Source: Eulemur rufifrons (lineage: Eukaryota > Chordata > Mammalia > Primates > Lemuridae). From it: a stretch of 64,000 nt of DNA. Numbering within the stretch: the stretch's first letter is position 1; each line of letters opens with the position of its first letter. A program made the translations under genes and the position numbers. Below the pieces are notes generated by a model. It was not told the origin of the DNA, did not search any database, and saw only the letters and a program-made list of their open reading frames with translations. The stretch is taken from positions 14,387,501-14,451,500 of the forward strand of contig NC_090995.1 of NCBI RefSeq assembly GCF_041146395.1. The letters are read 5' to 3'. This document shows positions 22,619 to 34,427 of this stretch, one piece after another.

Positions 22619-24140
22619 CTCTATCCCGTTCTGTAAGTGGTATTGTACAAATCACAAACATAGGATGCAAGGTATGTTGATTTAGAACAATCTTTTCCAT
22701 CAACTATATCACTATGGGGGTGTCTCTTAATGCACCTGAGCATCCTCATTTGCAATTTGATGGGGTTTGGTCTGGGTGATTGTTTTCAAACTCTTAATAT
22801 TTTTATAGTCACTTGAGCATACTAAGAATCAGAACGCTAAAACCTACAAATAGATTTTTTTTAATCTTAAAAATTCTCATTTGAAAAATATTTTACTTTT
22901 TTATTGTTTTCCTATGAAAAGTAAACTTTGATATCTACTCAGTTTAAGGTTAAGGCTGCCGATCTACCCAGTCAGGCAGATGCCCCTTTCGTCCTCTCTC
23001 ACTCCTGTCTGTACCTCTGAAGAAGGGAGTGAGCTTTCAGGAGAAAGATGAGCCTTTGTTTTTTAAACCTTCTTTACATTTCTCTCTTGTTAATTTCAAG
23101 TCCAAGGATGAGTCGCAGAGAATAAAGAGAACACAGCAGTCACTAACATATATTACACTTGTGATCAATTTTGTTTTGGAGAATTTATTTTAGACTTTAA
23201 TAAAATGGTATATTTGAATAAAATTTAAAATTTTAAGTCTATTTTCTTTATGATTTATTTGGATTAGGAGTAAAGGAAGTAAAGTAGGAGAGGAAAAGTG
23301 TCTGAGTTATAAGACAGCTGTTTGTAGCAGGGAGAAAAAGGAAGAAGGAAAAAGCAGAGTCTAAATCTTTAACTTATGGTAGGAAGATTTCATTACAGAT
23401 TCTGCGGGGTATCTCTCACAAAACACACTTTCTATGCGGAAAGGTGCATATGACAATTACTATTTCAGCTGTTTTAAGCTTAGTTTTGCTTGTATTACAT
23501 AACCTGGAACTAGGAAAATCTGAAACATCATAAATGAAAATTTTCTATAAACATGAATTAAATTCATTTTCTACTTTATAATTTTTTAAGAGTTACAGAA
23601 CTTCACAATGCCAGATTACTTTATAAAGCTAGGTTAAGTTAAGGATGACTATATTAAGAAAAGTAAAATTTTTTGGATAATTAATCATGTCATATATTGA
23701 ATTCCTCTGGGAGATAACATAATAAATGATTTACAGTGACCTCAATGGAATACATAATGTTAACTTTATTTCACTATTCACATTCTGTCCATGTCAGGTT
23801 AGACAAAGGGCATCCCACATGTTTTACATTTTAGCAAATTCTACTCTAGTTAGCAGTCACTAAATGGAACTCTCTCAACCAAAACTTTAATACAACTATA
23901 ATTAAATGCTACATGTTCATAATGATGTCTTCAAAGTACCAAAAAAGTCCCTACATGCTTTTGGTAGCTTAAAATATCAAATTAGGAGATGCAATATGGT
24001 TGTACTTTTGAGCAATTACAGTAGCCAATAAAAAAAAAAATACGTGTTTTGTCACACATCAATTCAGCTTATATGCTCTAAGATCATACTACTTTATGAT
24101 AATTATAGTCAAGGTAGAATGTTTTAAAGAGCTAAGTGGA
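22619..24140. other. Unannotated A/T-rich sequence
   Basis: About 1.5 kb without a feature I recognise. Confidence 0.45.
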
Positions 24141-24405
24141 AAATGATAAAAATAATATCTAACATTAATATAGTGTTTATAAAGCAGCAGGCATACTCTT
24201 TTAAATAGGCTATTACACATGAACACAAACACATAAATAATGAAATGACACTCTAAGGTAGATGGTATCCTCTCTATTTGACACATGAGGGAATTGAGGA
24301 CCAAAGAGATTCAGGGACTCACCCAAGAAATTGGCAACAGACCTAATTTCAACTGCATTTGATCTAGCACATGCATTCTTACCCACTGTGCTGTACTATC
24401 TCAAG
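24141..24405 (-). mobile_element. MIR SINE, near full length
   Basis: Antisense MIR over about 260 bases: 'TAAAGCAGCAGGCATACTCT', 'ATTTGACACATGAGGGAATT', 'CAGGGACTCACCCAAGAAAT' and 'ATTCTTACCCACTGTGCTGT'. The last block is the element's 5' end. It is an unusually long copy. Confidence 0.75.
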
Positions 24406-25484
24406 AGTTTTCTTCTCAGCAAACAAGAATTTACATTCAGTTTTTTATTATAATGGTTCCATGGTTTCTCATTCCATGCTACACATCATTAAAAACGTTT
24501 AAAGAGGGAAAATACTAACCATGTAAAAAAAAAAAAAACATGTAATTAAGACTCATTATTTTCAGGAAACATTGCTTCTTACGTGTTAATATAATTAGTA
24601 TCATACAATAAGAATATGGTTTCTGAGCAAGGTATATAAACTGTACAGTTAAAAATAAGTTATTTTCCCCTAAAATTCATAAGCAGGCAAAGAAGCAAGA
24701 TTTTAGTTTTTAATGGCCAGTTTAGTTGTAGTCTTAACTAGAGCAAAGACTTTCAGAAAGGAGAGTAGAAACATTACTGATACTATCTTGCCACATATAA
24801 AACCTAAAGCTATTTAAGACATTGAATAATGTCTAGTAAGATGTCTCCTAAGAATGGAAAATTAAAACAAGTCATAATGTCTATTAAAATTGCTACAGTA
24901 ACTTTCTAAACTGTAATTTTAAAAAGTTAAGTAGCCATTTTCACTTTAAAGGAGAAAAGAGGAGGCTACTAACATAATGTATATGATTTATATGTTTCTC
25001 AATTTTAAGAAAAAATGATACGGTTAAGACAGGAATTTAACTTTTTTTCACAAAAAGGAAGAAAAATTATCATATTTAATACATGTACTTTTAGTGAAAT
25101 TTTATAATGTCTTAAATGTGCTATCAAATAAGTCACTTACATAATATTGTCCATTTATCATAGTATGAGTTTTCAACACAACATGGATTGTGCTTATTAA
25201 AATTGCATTATTAACATAGAGGATAAATTTCAAGCTCTTTTCTTATTTTTTACAAATCACATAAATGAGTTTTAAAATTCCATCAGTGATATCTTAGAAA
25301 ATATTTAAATTTCTATATACTTGGGAATACATTTTCTTTTAGTTCTATGATCTTGCAGTGTTGAATGCACGCAAAGAAACTTGAAAATATGCATCTATCA
25401 TCAAAAGATTTTCTTTCTCATCATGTGTTGAGAAGTAAACAAGTGTGTTTTCTCACGTGTACATACAGGTAAACTAATCTGCCC
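24406..25484. other. Unannotated A/T-rich sequence
   Basis: No gene or repeat recognised; two poly(A) runs near 24526. Confidence 0.45.
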
Positions 25485-25915
25485 CCACACGACATTATTC
25501 CTGATCTCTGTTTCCTGCACAGCACTGCAGTCCACCAGGACTTTCCCAACACAGGGCATCACTCAGTCACTACAGGTCTTTCTTCCCACTGGCTCCTCTA
25601 GCCGAAATACTTTCCTTTTTCCCTAATACATTTCCCTCAGCAGCCCTCATTTCCCCAGTGATGGCCTGGAACATTCTTATTCTTTTAAAACCCAGGCCAA
25701 ATATTTTTCTTTCTACATGCCCCAACACCTGAATTACAGTTGAGTTGAAGCATTTATCATGTTGTATTACATATTTGTAAAAAAAATTTGTAAACAAATA
25801 ATTACTATAACTAAGCCCTTCCAGAGTCTTTGTCTCATTCATCCCAGGATTTCTGATGTGTGAACCAACACCTCATACACACTAGATACTCAATGCATGT
25901 TTCTGATGATCCATC
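25485..25915 (+). mobile_element. L2 LINE 3' region
   Basis: In order: 'CACTACAGGTCTTTCTTCCC', 'GTGATGGCCTGGAACATTCT', 'TTTAAAACCCAGGCCAAATA', 'AAGCATTTATCATGTTGTAT', 'CTTTGTCTCATTCATCCCAG' and 'CTAGATACTCAATGCATG'. These are decayed versions of the L2 3' region on this strand. The overlapping minus frames (25570-26098) come from this repeat. Confidence 0.68.
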
Positions 25916-26542
25916 TTTAAACCCAATAGAACATACCTCTTCCAACCCAGTAGCTGGAATCCATTCACTAAACCAACAAGTGACTATGTCCAGAGAATTG
26001 TGCAAAGAACAGGAAGAGATATTAGAAACTATCATATAAGAAACAGTGAAACATAACAAAATATTTATTTTAGGTAAGAAAATATTTGAGGGAGACAATA
26101 AGTTTGTTTTAAACTATGAGTTGAACTTTTTACTTGGTGTACCCAAAAACAATTTTTAAAGACCCATTAATCATTCATAAAATTTCATACTATAACTGCT
26201 TGCGTAAAGGTGTTCAGTAATCCAAGCCTACCCATTGGGAAAAAGTAAAAAAGTTACCTTCAAGCGGCAACATTCAAATCATCTTAAAGAAAATTGAGTG
26301 GAGACCCTCACCTGTAACTGAATCCTAGAAAAGAATATTCTTTTTTTTCATAATATGCTATGTATTTAAGGCAATAATTGAAGTAGGGAAGCACTCTACT
26401 GGAATACCCATTAAGGATTATTAATAAAGGGTGTCAGTGACTTTGCTAAAGTTACTCCCTTGGTGATAAGACAAAGATAGAGCTGTTAAGAGAGTACAAG
26501 ACCTGCAAGGAGCAGTCACAAAAACAGCAGCTTCGACTGATG
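25916..26542. other. Unannotated sequence
   Basis: Nothing recognisable. Confidence 0.4.
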
Positions 26543-26750
26543 AAATAATCACTGTCTGCCAGGCACTCCACATACTTCTGTTATATAGTTTTCATCATAT
26601 TAATAAACCAACTGCAAAAGGCAGACATTATTTCTCCTACTTTATAGATCAGATTTACAGAGGTTAAATAGCCAAAATCTCACAGCTAGGGAGTGACTAG
26701 GCCAAAATTTAAACCCACTTCTGCTTCATTCCAGAGTGAGCCCCACTGAC
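26543..26750 (-). mobile_element. MIR SINE
   Basis: Antisense MIR: 'CACTGTCTGCCAGGCACTCC', 'CTCCTACTTTATAGATCAGA', 'CAGAGGTTAAATAGCC', 'ATCTCACAGCTAGGGAGTGA' and 'CAAAATTTAAACCCACTTCT' occur in consensus order. Confidence 0.82.
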
Positions 26751-28208
26751 TTTCTGTGGGGAACAGATGTCAGTAGACAAAAGAGACAGGAGAGATTGTC
26801 ATTCAGTCAGTGTAAAGTTGATTAAAGATGACCTCAGAGAACTAATTGAACCGGGTGATGAGAATGATGACAGGAGTAAGAAGACTGAACTGAATTTATC
26901 AGCATGGCGTCAGGAATTAAGCCATCATCCTAAAGCAACAGTAACAGAGTTTAAGTTCACCCAATTAGAGAACAGAGAATCCAAAATACAAATGAAAGAT
27001 GTGTTAAGTTAATATCAAAACTGTCATATGGCCATATTTGGAGGAAATCACTGTGGCTCTCAATTGCAAAGCCTTTATAGAAATCTTTGTCTTCTGTCCC
27101 CAAAAGCAAAGCAACATCTCCTTCATCACCACGCCATCCCTGGCATCTCCGTGGTCACCCCCTTTTCAGCAAATTGTTCTTTTTGTTCTTCTCTGGAGTC
27201 ATTCACTGATTTTCCTCCCATAAACAGAGTTACACGTTGTATTCCTGGTACCACCAAGCACAGCTGGTGACACGCACGCAATCCCAAAGATTCTTGTGTT
27301 TGTAAATTCCCTGCACAACCTCGATGACTGGGCTCTACGTGCAACTGCTGCGTCAAACGTGTGCCGATGGGTGGATTTTTAAAATTCATTTTCCATACGT
27401 GTAACTCGTGAACATATTTACCTTCCAATCTAACAACAAGAACAATGACAAAACAGTGCCTTCTTTTTTATATCACATATTTAAAAAATGTTTCCACAAC
27501 TCTGTATCATCTTATTCTCTCGATGCTTCTGATGACTGATGGTATTTTCGTTAATACATCAATATGCTTCCATGGAAATTGAAAAATAATAATTTTAAAG
27601 ATAATTTAGTCATTTTTCACAGTGGAAAATGAACAAACAGCATTGTGACAAATTCCCTCAATTCGAGCCAGCTTAGCCCATTATAAATGATGGAAGAAAT
27701 AATACATAATCGTCATACTAAACACAACGTAATATAGGCCTAAACACAAAATACATGTGTGGAAAGGTATTTTAAATAGACAAATAAATCAACTGTCACA
27801 GCCAGTGACAGGTGACCGAGACTAAGAGTTTTAACAGGTGCTTAGTAAACACCTTGTTATTGACTACACTGTTTGGAAATGACAGAAGCTAAACCACCGT
27901 ATTCAGTCCTTCAAGAGTATTGAATATCTACTCAATCTTTAACTATATTCTAGATACATAATATGTATAGGGCATCTAGTCAGGTGACTGGCACACATAT
28001 AAAATAAATACATGTTTTCTTCCCTTATAGGTTTCTTCTTTCCTCCTTTTAGTAGGGAAGAGAGTAATAAAGATCATGAAAATGAGTCATTAAACGTTTT
28101 CCAACATTAAAAATATTCAGAACACTCCATGTGCCTTAAGCAGGAAGTTTAGTTATCAGAAAATGTATGAGGGAAATAGAATGTCAACTCCAAAAGGAAG
28201 GTCCCTCA
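26751..28208. other. Unannotated sequence
   Basis: No repeat recognised. The 81-codon plus frame at 26767-27012 is rich in charged residues but has no domain I know. The frames at 27028-27428 overlap on both strands and look like chance frames. Confidence 0.4.
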
Positions 28209-28254
28209 GTGCCCTCTGCGGCGGCACCTCGAGCAGGCCACTGCCACCTGGTGG
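28209..28254 (-). promoter_or_regulatory. Tandem CTCF-like binding motifs
   Basis: On the minus strand, 28254-28241 reads 'CCACCAGGTGGCAG', matching the CTCF core CCASYAGRKGGCRS at all fourteen positions. A second site at 28222-28209 reads 'GCCGCAGAGGGCAC', matching twelve of fourteen in the same orientation. They lie about 32 bases apart in a short GC-rich island inside A/T-rich sequence and outside any repeat I recognise. CTCF organises chromatin loops and insulators. Occupancy cannot be read from sequence, so binding here is inference. Confidence 0.55.
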
Positions 28255-29003
28255 CACTTTGATTCAATGAGTTTTGACACATGATTCATTCCTAACATAT
28301 CAGAATAAAGTTTGAATTTAAAAGTGGTCGTCTTTCCCAAATAGTTACTTTGGGAGTAAACTGTTTCTGTCTGAGTTTTAATACTGTGGACGTAATCCTT
28401 TTATATCTTGTTTGTATTTTCACATGTTCAGGTATAACAATGACCACCTAATAAAATGAAATATTCAACTACTTAAAATTGTCCTTGATTTCTGAATAAC
28501 TTCAAAAACTGAAGGATAGGCACAGACCATGTAATACATATTACACATATGTTACATATGTGAACTTACTCTATTTTTAGCATGGTTTTCACGTGTGCTT
28601 TACATAAAATTTTTATTGCATTTCTAGTATTGGAACGCATTTCTTTTAAGCCCTCATGATCAATAGTTTACTTTATTTATAATATAGTATATCCTATTCT
28701 TATTACACTAAGTAAAAATCCACTATACTGTGGACACTTTATCCTCTATTGGATTGAGAATTAATTTAGTGCATTTTTTAGTTTATAAGTTATAAAAATC
28801 ATGGAAATCATCAGAGTTCATGTGGCTAATTAGGCTGCAAGCTCTTTCAGAGAGAACACCTTTTCCTCTGCCTCAACTACTGTTACATAAATTTCATATA
28901 ATTTTCTCTATGTTTCTATTTTTTCTAAGAATTAATTAATGTTTACTTCATATCATATTACTTCTAAATTGTTTTTATATATCCCTTCATTTTTTTCCTA
29001 ACA

Positions 29004-29150
29004 CAGTAGAGGTGGTCAACCTTTTTGGATCCATGACACACTTTTGAATGAATTCCTGACCATCTACTTGAAAGGATTCTATTGAATTATTATCAAATTA
29101 CTTACTTGCTAACTTGTCCTTCAGAACTATTCATTGTTTGAGAACAACTG
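29004..29150. mobile_element. Possible degraded hAT-type element
   Basis: Begins 'CAGTAGAGGTGGTCAACCTT' and ends 'TTTGAGAACAACTG', which resembles hAT-Charlie termini (CAG..GGT.. / ..CTG). The interior is not recognised and no 8-bp duplication is visible, so this is weak. Confidence 0.25.
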
Positions 29151-29879
29151 TTTACTCTCTTTATTTACATGTTCATGAGATAAAATTTTTACATGTTACA
29201 GATTAACAATTTTTTAATTAAAAAAGCTTATCTTTATGCTATACCTCTTACCTCTTAATTCCAAGAAGTATAGCTTGCTCTACCTTTTATTTTTTTATTC
29301 AAACACCTCAAAGAGTAAGCTTATTCCTTCCAGACTTGAATTTCAGCCATGACCATGAAAAACTTCATACATTATCAGAGTTTCTTCACCCTTCATCCTT
29401 ATTTATCACCTTTGAGGACTCCTATGCAATACACAGCCTACCATAAATCACAAATATCCCTTTTATTCCTTCAATTTTGAGTATTATTTTCTTCTGTTTC
29501 TATAATTTCTTTGGGTTAATGGCTATATGTTCCCTTTAGAAAGTAAGAAAAAGTGAGCCTAAATGTTTTTCATTAACTGCTTTGAGCAGATTGTTAAACT
29601 GCAGTTACTGACTAGACTCATGTGGGCCAAGAGATGCAACAAAACACTTTCTAGTGACTCCTTCCTCTCTTAAAAGTTCTGGTCCCACACCCAAAGGGGA
29701 TATCAAGGTGCTCACCCTACATGCTCATCGTGGTTTTAAAGGTAGACTTGTTATCCCTCAGTCCTTCCCTCTGTGCCCTTCCCTGATTGAACTAATTCAT
29801 TACTGAGTATCAATCATCATCATGGGCACTTGTATGCAGGGGATGACTTTATCATTAGGTGGGAATTTATGTCTGCTGC

Positions 29880-30300
29880 TCTTTTTTTTTTTTCAAGGTA
29901 AGCACGAAGCAAGGTTTACTGAGGAGAGGGAGACAGGATTACAGAGCACAAGCAAGATACGTTCACCACAGACGGCAAGTGGACCCCTTGTTGTAACGAA
30001 AAGGCAGTCTGCCATTTGCAATGGACGTTTGAAGTACTTTTAATAAAGCATCAATGATAGGATTAGAAAACATTCCCCTTCAGACTCAGCCCTCCTGAGC
30101 CATGTGAAATGACCGCAGGGAAGTGGACCAGGGGCAACCGTGAACCAGACTGAGCATTTGGTAAGTTCACGGCAAGTCATTCGTTCTCGCTCTGCAGAAG
30201 AACAGAAGGTTAAGCTGACGGCAGGGCATGCGGGCACCCCACAGACAGGAAGCCGGGGCTGCTAATCGGCCCAGGGAAAACCAGACTCTGAAAGAGGAAA
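29880..30300 (-). pseudogene. Possible processed-pseudogene or 3'-UTR retrocopy
   Basis: A T-run at 29881-29893 on the plus strand is a poly(A) tail on the minus strand. About 20 bases upstream of it in that sense is an AGTAAA hexamer, a known variant poly(A) signal. The adjoining 400 bases are richer in G and C than their surroundings. I do not recognise the source transcript and see no clear target-site duplication, so it may equally be unique sequence next to an A-run. Confidence 0.25.
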
Positions 30301-30534
30301 GAATGAGATTCTTTTTCAATTAACGAAGATATCTACCATGATTCTGAGCAAGTGCGGGTACAGACAATGTATTTCATAGATACAACCCGGCCACTAAAAT
30401 AGAGACACTCCCAAACCCTTCCATGCAGCACTTAACCTCCTGTGGCAGATCTCCAAGGGCCTAACTGATATTCAGAATTCCATTACGTTTCAAAATTACC
30501 ATTCCATTAATGATGGACCACCTAGCTTTTCTTT

Positions 30535-30750
30535 ATTTTCCTTACCTTTTTGATGCTATAAATATTGGTTTAATACCCTCATCCATATCTCTCTAAAATT
30601 CTATTCTATGGATAGTTTCAAGGGTGGGACTCGCTGAATCAAGGGTTGTGTGCATTTCAGTTTGTGCAGAGACAGACGACTTTCTAAACATGTTGCACCA
30701 AGGTTTGCTTCTATTAGCAATGCATCCTGGCACCTTCGCTAGTATCGTTA
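30535..30750 (-). mobile_element. Old L1 (L1ME-like) fragment, antisense
   Basis: 'GGGTGGGACTCGCTGAATCA', 'TGTGTGCATTTCAGTTTGTG', 'ATGTTGCACCAAGGTTTGCT' and 'AGCAATGCATCCTGGCACCT' parallel the antisense L1ME order of GGAGTGGAATTGCTGGGTCA, GTTGTACCA..TTTACA and AGCAATGTATGAGAGT. Strongly diverged. Confidence 0.5.
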
Positions 30751-31014
30751 ATTTATTAAACATTTAGTATTTGTAACTCTTAAAACCATAATATATAAAA
30801 TGTATATAGATATATATGCACACATATCTGATTATAGCTTTATAAGGATGTCCTATATTCTGCTCATACTCTCCTTAGAACTGTATCCACTTGTTCAGTG
30901 ACGTGTTTACATCTCTGACCTGGCCAGTATGCTAAGACTATCGGTGCCTCACACAGCCCTGAGAAGTGTCATGAGTGTTGACCTAACCTGTACTCTTAGG
31001 GCCCCCAGGGGAGC

Positions 31015-31195
31015 ATGTGGTCAGTGGGACGAGCCCTGCCTGGGCATCACAAGTCCTGGCTGCCTCATTTTAGCTGTCAACTTGCATGGGGACCCTGGGA
31101 AAGTCACTTGTCTTCATTCGGCTTGTGGTTTTTCGTTTGTAAAATAAAGTTGGGACTAGATGATCTCTATAGTCCTTTCAACTTGGGGATATTAG
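31015..31195 (+). mobile_element. MIR-family SINE
   Basis: 'ACCCTGGGAAAGTCACTTGT', 'GTTTGTAAAATAAAGTTGGG' and 'ACTAGATGATCTCTATAGTC' follow the MIR3-type consensus. The two overlapping plus frames at 30929-31338 are by-products. Confidence 0.7.
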
Positions 31196-31320
31196 GTATT
31201 AATATATTTATGTATATATGTAATATAAATGCATGTACGTATGAAATTCCATTTATGTATATAAAAGTATACATATATGTATGCAAGAATTTATACATAA
31301 AACTGTATAGTTTTTTGAAG
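31196..31320. repeat. AT-rich, TATGTA-rich low-complexity sequence
   Basis: Alternating TATA/TGTA/CATA units over about 120 bases, with many short self-complementary runs. Confidence 0.7.
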
Positions 31321-33677
31321 CTCTCTTATTTTATGTAGTGTTAGCATACACAGCCAAGAAGTTTAGCTTCAGACTGAACTTTTTGTACGTTTTGGGGCAA
31401 AGAAGAGCCACTTTGGCCTGGTTCTAGTCCTACTAAACACCATAAATGCACACATGAAACTTTACAGTTTAGTTGGGAAAACACACAAGCAAAAACTTAC
31501 TTGGCAATAGGATATGGTACAATACAATGCAATATTTGTTAACATTTTAGGTGAAATTAATTCTTAGACATGTGAGGTTGTATTGACCAGTGAGAGGAAA
31601 GAGCTCCCCTTCCTTGGAGAGGGTTTGTGACTAAGCAGGGGATAACTGAGGCTAATTACCAACTCCCTAACAGCTGAAGAAATGGTGTTGAGGGTGATCC
31701 CAAGGTACTGTCCTGCAAAGGAGCTACTAAGGGCCAGAAACCCACTCAGCTGTAGGCCTGCAAGCAATAATACGGCTTCGTACAATAGAAGTGTCTTCAT
31801 TTTCCCTAAAGGTCTTGCAGAGGTTGCTAAGGGAAATAGGGAAGAAGTAAATGACTTCTAAACTATCTTGCTAGAAGTATCAAGATGCATACCTACCTTA
31901 GAGTGGATCAGTGGTAACACCTTTCTAATCCAAAGTAGACATAATTGCAGTTCGGTATTAAAATATTCTTAAAGCTTTCCTTTGTAAATAAATTTGACTT
32001 CCAGTAACCCATAATACTTTGTTGCAGATAGAAATATTAGTAAAAGTAGGTACATTGTTATTTACTTTGCACTTGTACAAGTCTGCTTTCTTATCACCGT
32101 TTACCTAGCCAACGAACAATGTTTGACCAGTCGATAGCCAGTGATTTCTAAATTCTGCACTCTGATTGTTTGCAGTTCCCTAAGCTCAAATCAGAGTTCC
32201 TCAAGCCCAGTAAACTAATTTGCTCAGATTAGTAAATATTAGCAGCTTCAGTTCTCAGTATTAGTCAAAATTTATTGGCTGCATAAAGGGCAAGACAGAA
32301 TAAATGCAATAAAAATACTGAGATTTTCAAATAAAGTATATTATTTAAGTTTAAATGAAGTTTTAAAACTCTTTACCACTGAGATTATACTAAATCTGCA
32401 ATATACTAGGGTATTTAAAATAAGATTAGCTGATAAACATTTAACTATATCAGTGAATTAATAGGAAACCTGTAGCTACAATTAAATATACTGATTTACA
32501 ATGTGGGGTACAAATGCAACCAAAGGTTTCTCTTGCATGTTAGCATTAAAATCACGTTTTTCTCTTCTGATCAGATACCACTGCCAAACATGGCAATCTC
32601 AAACAGCATTTTAACAACATATGTAAGCAATGTTTTCACAAACTGTTTAATAAATGGGACTAACTCATTGAAATTCAAGATTTGTAACCACATTCAGAAA
32701 GCAACACATTGCCACCAATTGTCATCATTTAATCTTTCAAGTTAAAAAAAACAAGAGAAAAGAAAAGAAAAAGCATTGTCCCAAGTCCTCTAATTTCTCT
32801 GTCAAGCAAAGTACATTAACTTTGCCTCCCAACCTTTCGGTAGACAGCAGGGCTGCCGGGAGCACCCACGACACATGCTCCCCCAGCCCAGCACCGTCTT
32901 GGTTCTTCTCCAGTACCCACATCGAATCAGGGCCACTGTCTCTAATTACAGCCTCCGGGAGGCCTGTTAGATCAAGGTCTTCTTTTCAATAGAAGCACCT
33001 TAATTTAAAGTGCGTGCCTCACCAGTGGCATGAACTGTCTGTCATCTCTATTAAATATAGAGCTATGGGGACCAGGTCATTATTAGTCACACAGACACAC
33101 CTCTTAGGATACTTTCTCTCAGGAATACATTTCCTATTTGTTTTGAATTATTCCTTAAAGACTTAGAATATTCTAAGTAGCAGTTACTTTTAATCAAAAC
33201 CTTTCCCATTAAGATAAAAACAACAGCATAATTTCAGTGAAAACTGATACCAACATTCTGTTGGAGTAAATTTGACTTGAAAAGGGATGATGTGTTACGG
33301 ATACAGACAGGGAAAATGTAGTATAAAATTACAAGTGTACCTAGCAGACGAAGCAGGTGCTTACAAACTACAAAGAATCACACCCAACTCCACACTAGTT
33401 GGGAAACAGCCCTAATACATAAGATAAGCTGCAGAGAATGAACCCAACACAGGCCCTGTCTGCTTTCCTGTGACGAAGGTACAGGGAAGAACAAAGCTCG
33501 GGGGGATCAGAGTTATAAACTGAAGAGAGATGTGTGTTTTCTCCATCGTTTTTGTCTCGGCCAACGGTGTTTTGTGCAAGCCTGGGTCTCTGCAGGTACA
33601 GATGGGCTGTGAAAGGCAGCCAGCTGCGGAGCAGTGCCGGCTCAAAGTACAAAGGGAGACGATGCTGAACTGAAGAG
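31321..33677. other. Unannotated sequence
   Basis: No repeat or gene recognised. A modestly GC-rich part lies at 32820-32960. Minus frames at 31564-31800 and 33395-33712 show no domain I know. Confidence 0.4.
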
Positions 33678-33803
33678 CAGTGGGTCCCAAACTGTAATGA
33701 GCCCAAGCCCAATTCCAGATGACCTAGTTCAGTGGTCAGCTTGCCACAAAATCAACACAGGTGATTCTGATGCAAGCGACAGGCTGCATTTTGTAAAGCA
33801 CTG
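33678..33803 (+). mobile_element. MER5A-like hAT-Charlie element, internally deleted
   Basis: Starts 'CAGTGGGTCCCAAACTGTAA' and ends 'TTTTGTAAAGCACTG', matching MER5A termini (CAGTGGTTCTCAAACTTTA.. and ..TTTGAGAACCACTG). 'AACACAGGTGATTCTGATGC' matches the interior. At about 126 bases it is shorter than the roughly 190-base consensus. No clear 8-bp duplication. The 89-codon frame at 33634-33903 overlaps it. Confidence 0.6.
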
Positions 33804-34267
33804 CTCCGTGGAAAGCATGCGTGTCAGCAGAACACAAAAGCCAGCTGAAATGCTGGTGGAGGAGATGGGGGTGGGGAGGGCCAAGTGCCGCTGTTTGTCT
33901 TGACTGGCATTATGTGTGTGACCTAGTTCTACAGAAAGAATGAAAGAATGTAATTTTTGCTTATAATGAATTATTTAAATTTGTTTAAGCTAATACAGGT
34001 GCTACATCAGTTTTAGAGTTAAATGACTCAGGCAACGATGACAAAAAGTAAAATGAGGCATTAATTCTCGTTAGAAAATAAGAGGTTCCACAAAGGATGT
34101 GATGCCAATAACTCAAAGCTCTCTCTGTTTTATCACCTCTGTGGACTCTTCTAAAAGGAATTCTCTGCTTCTTGCTCCAACAGAATACACTAGAAAATAT
34201 TTAAACTGGTACAGATGACTTATGTCATCCCTGAAAAGATTCACCATGAGTCAAGATAAAATATCTT

Positions 34268-34427
34268 GAGTTAACAACATCCCAGTTCTGCCACTGACCA
34301 ACCTGGGGAAAGCTCCTCGTGCTTCGCTTACCCACCTGAGAAATAAGGGACACGCCTCACGTAGGGTCGTGTGGAATCACACGTGCTGACGCACATGAGA
34401 GAGTTTCATGACGTGTCCAGCACGCTA
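34268..34427 (+). mobile_element. MIR SINE
   Basis: 'CCCAGTTCTGCCACTGACCA', 'ACCTGGGGAAAGCTCCTCGT', 'CACCTGAGAAATAAGGGACA' and 'TCACGTAGGGTCGTGTGGAA' follow MIR order. CpGs here arise from mutation of the consensus. Confidence 0.7.

Larger units (their letters stand above)
28255..30534. other. Mostly unannotated A/T-rich sequence
   Basis: Contains a possible hAT fragment near 29004-29150 and a possible retrocopy at 29880-30300, both listed separately. The remainder shows nothing recognisable. Confidence 0.4.

Noticed and set aside
31196..31320. Palindrome-rich TATGTA sequence as a possible origin or hairpin element
   Set aside because: Ordinary AT low-complexity sequence; self-complementarity is expected from its composition.
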